The notes beneath the pieces were generated by a model that worked only from the letters and a program-made list of their open reading frames with translations, searched no databases and was not told where the DNA came from. From assembly GCA_017429985.1 (NCBI GenBank), contig JAFRNW010000013.1, positions 1 through 64,000 on the forward strand: DNA of 64,000 nt. Reading direction: 5' to 3'. Source of the stretch: Clostridia bacterium (lineage in GTDB: Bacteria > Bacillota > Clostridia > Christensenellales > CAG-138). The position numbers and the translations under genes are program-made. Numbering within the stretch: position 1 is the first letter of the stretch; each line of letters starts with the position of its first letter. Below are positions 58,220 to 64,000 of the stretch, in pieces.

Positions 58220-58388
58220 TTGCAAGGGATGCGCCGCTTTCGCCCGATGAACGACCGACGTCCAGGAAGGAAGAGGTCTGAGGACGGGGCAATCATGTGG
58301 ACCGAATCGATGATGGCGGAGATTAAAACCGGAAAAAGCAATATCAGAACGGAACTGCAGGGATCAGAAAAATATGAAAGTTTTTTTG

Positions 58389-58417
58389 TTGACAATATCT
58401 TTTCGCTGATGTATATT
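58389..58417 (+). promoter_or_regulatory. Promoter of the tRNA array
   Basis: TTGACA (58389-58394) and TATATT (58412-58417) are exactly 17 bp apart, 35 bp upstream of the first tRNA. Confidence 0.88.
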
Positions 58418-58451
58418 TATCAGAGTCGCGAATAAGTGGGTGTTGCTTTTT

Positions 58452-58528
58452 CGGGGTGTAGCGCAGTCCGGTAGCGCACGTGCTTTGGGAGCATGGGGTC
58501 GTAGGTTCAAATCCTATCACCCCGACCA
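58452..58528 (+). tRNA. tRNA-Pro (TGG)
   Basis: The acceptor CGGGGTG pairs with CACCCCG. The anticodon loop TTTGGGA has anticodon TGG. CCA is encoded. Confidence 0.93.
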
Positions 58529-58533
58529 TCAGT

Positions 58534-58608
58534 GGCCCCGTGGTCAAGCGGTCAAGACATCGCCCTTTCACGGCGGTAACAGGAGTTCGATTCTCCTCGG
58601 GGTCACCA
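58534..58608 (+). tRNA. tRNA-Glu (TTC)
   Basis: The acceptor GGCCCCG pairs with CGGGGTC (one G-U). The anticodon loop CTTTCAC has anticodon TTC. CCA is encoded. Confidence 0.93.
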
Positions 58609-58620
58609 TTTTTTTGGTTT

Positions 58621-58697
58621 GGGCCTTTAGCTCAGCTGGTTAGAGCGGTCGGCTCATAACCGATTGGTCCGGGGTTCGAGTCCCTGAAGGCCCACCA
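58621..58697 (+). tRNA. tRNA with CAT anticodon (Met elongator or Ile2)
   Basis: The acceptor GGGCCTT pairs with AAGGCCC. The anticodon loop CTCATAA has anticodon CAT. It lacks the initiator features (here the first pair is G-C). Whether it is elongator Met or lysidine-modified Ile2 needs comparison with the full tRNA set. Confidence 0.88.
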
Positions 58698-58717
58698 TTT
58701 ATATCGAGAGCAATCTT

Positions 58718-58794
58718 GGCCCGGTAGTACAGTTGGTTAGTACGCCAGCCTGTCACGCTGGAGGTCAGGGGTTCGAGCCCCCTCCGGGTCGCCA
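58718..58794 (+). tRNA. tRNA-Asp (GTC)
   Basis: The acceptor GGCCCGG pairs with CCGGGTC (one G-U). The anticodon loop CTGTCAC has anticodon GTC. The discriminator is G and CCA is encoded. Confidence 0.93.
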
Positions 58795-58798
58795 ATTT

Positions 58799-58874
58799 GC
58801 CTCGGTAGCTCAGGTGGTAGAGCAGGGGACTGAAAATCCCCGTGTCACTGGTCCGACTCCAGTCTGAGGCACCA
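58799..58874 (+). tRNA. tRNA-Phe (GAA)
   Basis: The acceptor GCCTCGG pairs with CTGAGGC (one G-U). The stem GGGGA/TCCCC encloses anticodon GAA. The T loop reads GGTCCGACTCC, with C where most have U at the second T-loop position. CCA is encoded. Confidence 0.92.
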
Positions 58875-58876
58875 CT

Positions 58877-58952
58877 GCTGGTGTAGCTCAATTGGCAGAG
58901 CAGCTGATTTGTAATCAGCAGGTTGTAGGTTCAAGTCCTATCACCAGCTCCA
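58877..58952 (+). tRNA. tRNA-Thr (TGT)
   Basis: The acceptor GCTGGTG pairs with CACCAGC. The anticodon loop TTTGTAA has anticodon TGT. CCA is encoded. Confidence 0.93.
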
Positions 58953-58980
58953 TTTGACAAAAGAATCATTGTTTTTCCGT

Positions 58981-59065
58981 GGATGGGTTCCCGAGCGGCC
59001 AAAGGGAGCGGACTGTAAATCCGTTGGCACAGCCTACGATGGTTCGAATCCATCCCCATCCACCA
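58981..59065 (+). tRNA. tRNA-Tyr (GTA)
   Basis: The acceptor GGATGGG pairs with CCCATCC. The anticodon loop CTGTAAA has anticodon GTA. A long variable arm marks it as class II, and CCA is encoded. Confidence 0.93.
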
Positions 59066-59072
59066 GAGATAT

Positions 59073-59159
59073 GCAGGAATGGCGGAATTGGCAGACGCGC
59101 ACGGTTCAGGTCCGTGTGAGGTCACACTCATGCAGGTTCAAGTCCTGTTTCCTGCACCA
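59073..59159 (+). tRNA. tRNA-Leu (CAG)
   Basis: The acceptor GCAGGAA pairs with TTCCTGC. The anticodon loop TTCAGGT has anticodon CAG. It has a long variable arm and an encoded CCA. It is the last tRNA of the array. Confidence 0.93.
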
Positions 59160-59164
59160 AAGAT

Positions 59165-59194
59165 CACAGCCCCTTTGCGGGGCTGTGTTTTTTT
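59165..59194 (+). terminator. Terminator of the tRNA array
   Basis: A 9-bp stem CACAGCCCC/GGGGCTGTG is followed by seven Ts. Confidence 0.95.
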
Positions 59195-59312
59195 GTTGTG
59201 AAAGGCCGTAACCCGACTGAGCGGCAGCATAGCGCTGTGGTGCGGCGATCTGCAGTGAATGCGGGGCTGAGGCGGAATGCAATGATTTTGCGACGATTAT
59301 GAAATATATAAG

Positions 59313-59342
59313 TTGACACAACGCCGCCGGGCATGATACGAT
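59313..59342 (+). promoter_or_regulatory. Promoter of the ABC importer operon
   Basis: TTGACA (59313-59318) and TACGAT (59337-59342) are 18 bp apart, about 80 bp upstream of the ATPase gene. Confidence 0.75.
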
Positions 59343-59354
59343 TAATCTATAAAA

Positions 59355-59370
59355 TCGTAAACGTTTGCGA
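59355..59370. promoter_or_regulatory. LacI-family-type operator
   Basis: TCGTAAACGTTTGCGA is a near-perfect 16-bp dyad centred on CG (one mismatched pair of positions). Its core AAACGTTT is typical of LacI/GalR operators. It lies just after the importer promoter, where a bound repressor would block transcription. Confidence 0.65.
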
Positions 59371-59423
59371 ATCGACAGGTTTATCATAAACGACAATTCA
59401 TTTTCAGGAGGGAGTCCAAGCAC

Positions 59424-60584
59424 ATGAGCAAGATCGTACTGGAGCATATCGATAAGTACTACGGAGAGAACCGCGTGCTGAAAGACATCAACCTGACCAT
59501 CGAAGACGGCGATTTCATGACGCTGCTCGGACCGTCAGGCTGCGGGAAAACGACAACTTTGCGCGTTATCTCCGGATTGGAGAAACCGCAGAACGGAACC
59601 ATGACCATCGATGGCAAGACCATGATCGACGCCGCGAACGCATTCTACGAGGAGCCGAGCAAGCGTGGCTTAAACCTGGTGTTCCAGAGTTATGCGCTGT
59701 GGCCGCACATGACTGTGTTTCAGAATGTTGCTTTTGGACTGAAGATCAAGAAACTTCCGAAGAAGGAGATCGAGGAACGGGTAATGGATTCGCTCCGCAC
59801 GATGCGGATCGATCGTTACCGGGACCGTTACCCGAACGAGCTGAGCGGCGGTCAGCAGCAGCGTGTTGCAATTGCGCGCGCGATTGCATCGAGCCCGAAG
59901 CTCTTGCTTCTGGATGAACCGCTTTCCAACCTCGACGCAAGACTCCGCATCGATATGCGCGCCGAGCTGAAGCGCCTGCACAAGGAAACCGGCACGACCA
60001 TCGTATACGTCACGCACGACCAGGTCGAAGCACTGACGATGTCCACGAAGGTCGCACTGTTCAAGGCGGGCGAGATCGCTCAGGTCGCGACGCCGCTGGA
60101 GATCTATACAAATCCGGTCGACATCGAGACGGCGGACTTTGTGGGAAGCCCGCGCATCAATCTGATCGACGGGAAGGGCATTTATGATGGTGAAACGCTC
60201 AAGGTGATGAGTCCGCTCGGCAATTATACGTTCGCAAAGGATTCGCTCAAACCGGGAGAAACAATTCCGGAGGGACAGGAATTCGACGTTGTGATCGGCA
60301 TCCGTCCCGAAGTCGTGCAGGTCGCGGCCAGGGAACCGAAGGATGAGGAAGGATACTTTGAGGCTTCGGTCTATGCCAGTCAGCCCGCCGGTTCGGAGAC
60401 GATCGTTACCCTTGAAGCAAACGGGACGCAGTTCCTTGCGCTTCAGGTCGACCTTCGCAATTATGAAATGAATCAGCAGGTCTTTGTCAGTATGGATCCC
60501 GCGCGTCTGAACGTATTCAACAAAGAAACGACACGGCTGATCCGCTACGCGGAAGCGAAAATCAAGGAAGACGAAGACGAATGA
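59424..60584 (+). CDS. ABC transporter ATP-binding protein (FbpC/PotA-like)
   Basis: The 386-residue ATPase has Walker A GPSGCGKTTTL, Q-loop VFQSYALWPHMTV, signature LSGGQQQRVAIARAI, Walker B LLLLDEPLSNLD and an H-loop in VYVTHDQVEAL. The C-terminal TOBE-like domain (about 245-375) is typical of importers for iron(III), polyamines, sulfate or sugars. AGGAGGGAG precedes ATG 59424. It is the first gene of a three-gene operon with a fused permease and a lipoprotein. The permease and binding-protein type point to the FbpABC group, but the LacI-like operator hints at a carbon-source link. Confidence 0.92.
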   Translation: MSKIVLEHIDKYYGENRVLKDINLTIEDGDFMTLLGPSGCGKTTTLRVISGLEKPQNGTMTIDGKTMIDAANAFYEEPSKRGLNLVFQSYALWPHMTVFQNVAFGLKIKKLPKKEIEERVMDSLRTMRIDRYRDRYPNELSGGQQQRVAIARAIASSPKLLLLDEPLSNLDARLRIDMRAELKRLHKETGTTIVYVTHDQVEALTMSTKVALFKAGEIAQVATPLEIYTNPVDIETADFVGSPRINLIDGKGIYDGETLKVMSPLGNYTFAKDSLKPGETIPEGQEFDVVIGIRPEVVQVAAREPKDEEGYFEASVYASQPAGSETIVTLEANGTQFLALQVDLRNYEMNQQVFVSMDPARLNVFNKETTRLIRYAEAKIKEDEDE

Positions 60585-60640
60585 CGCACCGCGTCAACCG
60601 TCGGAAATGAACCGGATCGCTTCACTCGGAGGTTTCTACT

Positions 60641-62476
60641 ATGGGAAAAACCAAGAAAGTCATTCAAAAAGGCAATCCTTGGACAAGGCTGAAAAACCAG
60701 CTCAAGGATGTTCTGCTTAATCCGTTCAATCTGATGACGCTGATTGCGTTTGTCATTCTGATTGTATTTGTCGTCGTTCCGCTGTTCTCGCTGGTCAAGG
60801 AATCATTCATTCTGGATGCAGCGGCAGCACGCCGTGCAAAGGCGGCGGAGGGTTCGTGGTCGGTCTACTACTGGCAGTATCTGCTGGCAGGCAAAATGGC
60901 GAAAACGATGTTCTGGACGCCGCTTGTGCATTCGCTGACGGTCTCATTCTTTGCCTGTCTTGTCGCCGTACCGCTCGGCGCGATCCTCGCATGGCTGATG
61001 GTGCGCAGCGATATCCCAGGCAAGAAAATCATTTCGTTTTTGATCGTCATCGCCTACATGACGCCGTCCTGGTGCAAAGCGCAGGCCTGGCTGTCAATCT
61101 TCCGCAACGCACTCGGCGGAACGCCCGGCATTCTGTACTGGCTGGGGTGGAACGTGCCGGACTGGGTCGCATACGGACCGTTCGCAATGGTCTGTGTGCT
61201 TGCCCTTCACTACTATGCGTTCACCTACATCATGCTTGCCGGCTCGCTCGGTTCGATCAACTCCGAGCTTGAGGAAATGGCGCTGATCCAGGGCGCGAGC
61301 AAAAAGACCATTGTGATGCGCATCACACTGCCTCTCGTCATGCCTGCGTTCCTTTCGGCAACGATCATGACGTTTTCGAAAGCGATCGGAGGATACTCGG
61401 TCGCGTCATATCTTGGCACGCGTGTCCAGTACCATACGCTGTCCACGCGTCTGCACGACCAGATTGCAAGCGGTATGCCCGGCGTCGGCTACGCGATTTC
61501 GATTCTGATGATCCTGATCTCCGCAGGGCTGATCCTCGTCAATAACAAGGTAATCGGCACGCGAAAGTCCTATTCCACGATCAACGGCAAGGGCGGCCGC
61601 AGCGTCGATCTGATGCTCGGCAAATGGCGTACTCCGATGTTTGTGTTCGTCTGCCTGTTCCTGCTGGTCGCACTGGTCGTGCCGATCGTGAGCCTCGTCA
61701 TCGAGAGCCTGCAGGTCACGCCGCTGAACGGACTTGCGGCGGACAACTTCACGCTCTTTAACTGGATCGGCAAGGAAGAAAACTCCTATGCACTTCTGAA
61801 CTGGGAACCGGGACTGTTCCGCAACGTCAAGTTCACGTCGGCGATCTGGAATACGGTCAAGCTCGGTGTGTTCGGCGCGATCATCTCCTCGTTCATGGGC
61901 CAGGTCTTCGGTTACATCAGTGTTCGCGGCAGAGGAAAATGGTACGGCCATATGATCGACCAGCTGGTATTCATTCCGTACCTGATCCCGGCGGTCGCAT
62001 TTTCCGCGGTCTATGTCGCAATGTTCATTAAACCAAAGCTCGGCGGGCTGATCCCATCGCTTTACGGAACGTTCCTGCTGATTCTTCTGATCTCTACAGT
62101 CAAGTATTTTCCGTACGCGAGCAAGAGCGGCACTGCGACGATGATCCAGATTGCAGCAGAGCTCGAGGAGGCGGCGTCAATCAACGGCGCAGGTTTCTTC
62201 CGGCGCTTTGCCAGAATCATCTTCCCGCTGGCAAAGAACGGCTTTATGTCCGGATTCATTCTTACGTTCATCAGCATTGCAAAGGAGTTCGACCTGATCT
62301 CCCTTGTCGTCAATGAACGAAATATCACGCTTTCGTACCTGACCTTCACGTATACGAGCCTCACCTGCTACCAGCTTGCGGCATGCAGCTCGGTCGTTAT
62401 GATCGCACTGATCTCAGTCATGTATCTGATCGCGAAGAAGGCGTTCGGCGCGGATATCGTCAAGGGCTGGAGTTAA
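60641..62476 (+). CDS. ABC transporter permease, two fused halves (FbpB-like)
   Basis: The 611-residue inner-membrane protein has about 12 spans and two copies of the importer EAA loop: EEMALIQGASKKTIVMRITL (first half) and EEAASINGAGFFRRFARIIF (second half). A duplicated permease is characteristic of the FbpB/PhnV-like iron or phosphonate-type transporters. Its N terminus has a basic cytoplasmic segment. GGAGG precedes the ATG. It is 56 bp after the ATPase gene and 70 bp before the binding-protein gene. Confidence 0.92.
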   Translation: MGKTKKVIQKGNPWTRLKNQLKDVLLNPFNLMTLIAFVILIVFVVVPLFSLVKESFILDAAAARRAKAAEGSWSVYYWQYLLAGKMAKTMFWTPLVHSLTVSFFACLVAVPLGAILAWLMVRSDIPGKKIISFLIVIAYMTPSWCKAQAWLSIFRNALGGTPGILYWLGWNVPDWVAYGPFAMVCVLALHYYAFTYIMLAGSLGSINSELEEMALIQGASKKTIVMRITLPLVMPAFLSATIMTFSKAIGGYSVASYLGTRVQYHTLSTRLHDQIASGMPGVGYAISILMILISAGLILVNNKVIGTRKSYSTINGKGGRSVDLMLGKWRTPMFVFVCLFLLVALVVPIVSLVIESLQVTPLNGLAADNFTLFNWIGKEENSYALLNWEPGLFRNVKFTSAIWNTVKLGVFGAIISSFMGQVFGYISVRGRGKWYGHMIDQLVFIPYLIPAVAFSAVYVAMFIKPKLGGLIPSLYGTFLLILLISTVKYFPYASKSGTATMIQIAAELEEAASINGAGFFRRFARIIFPLAKNGFMSGFILTFISIAKEFDLISLVVNERNITLSYLTFTYTSLTCYQLAACSSVVMIALISVMYLIAKKAFGADIVKGWS

Positions 62477-62546
62477 GCACAGATGGGACGAAAAACGGAA
62501 ACGGCTTTTCGTTAATCATAAAAACAAAAACACAGGAGGAAAAGAA

Positions 62547-63896
62547 ATGAACACTGCAAAAAAGGTCCTTGCACTCGTTCTCGTACTGATGATGGCAGTT
62601 ACTGCCTTCGCTTGCGGACCGAAAACGGAAGCACCCGCAGCCGAGAGCAGCACGGCGCAGGACAAGCCGGCGGAAAACCCCGCTGCGGAGAATCCTGCAG
62701 ACAAGACGGAAGACGCAAGCACAGCGACAGAAGAACAAGCGGCAGAACAGCCGGCAGCCTCCCTCGTCGTCCGTGATACGAGCGACTACGTCAACATGTC
62801 CATGGATGAACTCTATGAGGAAGCCAAGAAGGAAGTTGCGGCGGGCCATCAGTTCGTCGTCTATTCCGAGACCGGTTCGACTGCAAAGTCGGTTTCGAAG
62901 TTCCAGGAAGCATATCCGGAGATCGTTGTGGAATGCACAAAGCTGAAGACCAACGCGATTGCTGAGAAGATCAAGCTTGAGTATGAAGGCAACCCGTACT
63001 GCGACCTCGTAATCACGAGCGACGGCAGCGGCGCGATCTACGAAGAGTGGTATACCAAGGGATACACAATCGCTTATTATCCGGCGTCGATTGAGGCCGA
63101 TCTGAACCCCGAGTATACACCTTACGGACTTCCGATCACGCTCGAAGCGGACATCTGGTTTTACAACACCAAAGCTTTCCCGGATGGCGCGCCGATCAAC
63201 AACTGGTGGGATGCGGTTGAAATGGACGAGAACGGAAATTCTAAGTTCACGATCATTTCCCATGAAGCATCCAACCTGAACATGGCGTCGACGCTTTCGA
63301 ACCTCGTCAAGAACGCCGACATGCTCGAAGCCGCGTACAAAGAAAAATACGGCAAAGACATCGAATACACCTATCCGGAAGATTCCGGTGTCGAACCGAA
63401 CAACGCAGGTTATGAATGGCTCTATCGTTTCCTCCAGTGCGATCACCGCGTCACCAACGACAGCGACGAGATTCTGGAGACGGTTGACGCTTCCACGGCA
63501 GAGGCCCCAATCCTCGGCTATGGCTCCGGCATCAAACTCGGAGACGCGCTTGAACTCGGCCGCAATGTCGATTACATCACCACTCTGTCCCAGTTCAACG
63601 GCTTTGCGAGAGCGAAGTTCGTCCTGATCTGCACCAAGACCGACAACCCGGCAGCCGCGCGTCTGTTCGCACTGTACAGCCTCGGCGGTGAAGACGGCCA
63701 GGGCGCAGGCTATGACGCATACGTCAATCGTATGGGCAGCTATCCGACCCGTGCAAGCCGCGATGCATCTGCCTTCAACCCGAAGTATTCCTTTGAAGAT
63801 CTCCGCCTGCTCCCGACGGATCTGGAGTTTGTCAACTACAACTATCTGGATGTGCAGGACTTCTGGAATTACTACGCAGACGTCTTCAAAAAATAA
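62547..63896 (+). CDS. ABC transporter substrate-binding lipoprotein (FbpA-like)
   Basis: The 449-residue protein has a signal peptide with a lipobox-like MAVTAFAC, a disordered Ala/Glu/Pro/Thr stretch (to about residue 75) and a periplasmic-binding fold of the type II class. Segments include QFVVYSETGSTAKSVSKFQE, CDLVITSDGSGAIYEEWYTK, YGLPITLEADIWFYNTKAFP and GYGSGIKLGDALELG. In classic FbpA two adjacent Tyr bind iron; here I see YNYLDV near the end but no clear Tyr pair, so the ligand is open. AGGAGG precedes the ATG. A strong terminator follows. Confidence 0.92.
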   Translation: MNTAKKVLALVLVLMMAVTAFACGPKTEAPAAESSTAQDKPAENPAAENPADKTEDASTATEEQAAEQPAASLVVRDTSDYVNMSMDELYEEAKKEVAAGHQFVVYSETGSTAKSVSKFQEAYPEIVVECTKLKTNAIAEKIKLEYEGNPYCDLVITSDGSGAIYEEWYTKGYTIAYYPASIEADLNPEYTPYGLPITLEADIWFYNTKAFPDGAPINNWWDAVEMDENGNSKFTIISHEASNLNMASTLSNLVKNADMLEAAYKEKYGKDIEYTYPEDSGVEPNNAGYEWLYRFLQCDHRVTNDSDEILETVDASTAEAPILGYGSGIKLGDALELGRNVDYITTLSQFNGFARAKFVLICTKTDNPAAARLFALYSLGGEDGQGAGYDAYVNRMGSYPTRASRDASAFNPKYSFEDLRLLPTDLEFVNYNYLDVQDFWNYYADVFKK

Positions 63897-63915
63897 TCTA
63901 ACACTGCCTCTCGTT

Positions 63916-63947
63916 CCGGTGCGGGCAAACTGCCCGCACCGGATTTT
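63916..63947 (+). terminator. Terminator of the ABC importer operon
   Basis: A perfect 12-bp stem CCGGTGCGGGCA/TGCCCGCACCGG with loop aac is followed by ATTTTG. Confidence 0.88.
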
Positions 63948-63959
63948 GAAACAGGACAC

Positions 63960-64000
63960 ATGAAAAAGACAAATACCAATCCTTCATCGTGGACACAAAT
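63960..64000 (+). CDS. Start of an unidentified gene (truncated by window end)
   Basis: ATG 63960 follows CAGGACAC and opens a frame (MKKTNTNPSSWTQ) that runs off the window. It is too short to identify and the start itself is unconfirmed. Confidence 0.35.
   Translation, partial: MKKTNTNPSSWTQ

Overview
The window looks like chromosomal DNA of an uncultured, low-to-mid GC Bacillota, most likely class Clostridia. The signs are a phoH-ybeY-cdd-era-recO block, an LL-diaminopimelate aminotransferase, pyruvate phosphate dikinase, a T-box in front of valS, strong AGGAGG ribosome sites with frequent TTG/GTG starts, and a lipoprotein-based ABC importer. No species call can be made from sequence reading alone.

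Layout: (1) 1-3411 is one end of an integrated element. It carries a divergent XRE-repressor switch with repeated operators, a small ImmA-like metalloprotease, a DUF5678-like/retropepsin pair and a tyrosine recombinase that abuts the 3' end of a tRNA-Ser gene. (2) 3412-13253 holds two tRNA-Ser genes, a membrane protein, dapL-tmk (minus strand), then phoH-ybeY-cdd-era-recO and ppdK (plus strand). (3) 13293-13977 is an IS200-type element whose transposase is frameshifted. (4) 14314-23987 is an accessory locus: a very large secreted repeat protein, two membrane-anchored TIR-domain proteins (the second with TPR repeats), and two membrane proteins that combine TrkA-N-like Rossmann domains with RyR-like C-terminal domains. 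One of the last two has a potassium-channel selectivity filter. This is the best candidate for an undescribed system. (5) 24187-36635 holds small repair genes (tag, a DnaQ-like exonuclease, a UDG-like protein), a class A PBP, two tandem paralogous two-component systems, tyrS and a YigZ family gene. (6) 36653-55223 holds envelope and housekeeping genes: a CARDB-like surface protein, DUF2461, a GT-C-like membrane protein, a radical SAM protein, an NlpC/P60 hydrolase, an ABC-F ATPase, a nucleoside phosphorylase, polA-coaE-SLT, lspA-rluD and a degenerate DUF885-like lipoprotein. (7) 55224-64000 holds T-box-valS, an eight-tRNA array, and a three-gene ABC importer downstream of a LacI-type operator.

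How genes may work together: in the TIR/RyR locus the coding sequences are nearly contiguous (4-bp gap, ATGA overlap, 99-bp gap, ATGA overlap), so co-expression is likely. My inference is that a TIR-derived NAD product or NAD loss could be sensed by the NAD-fold/RyR membrane proteins and turned into a potassium flux. The secreted repeat protein could be a surface partner. All domain calls come from reading motifs by eye; no database search was run.
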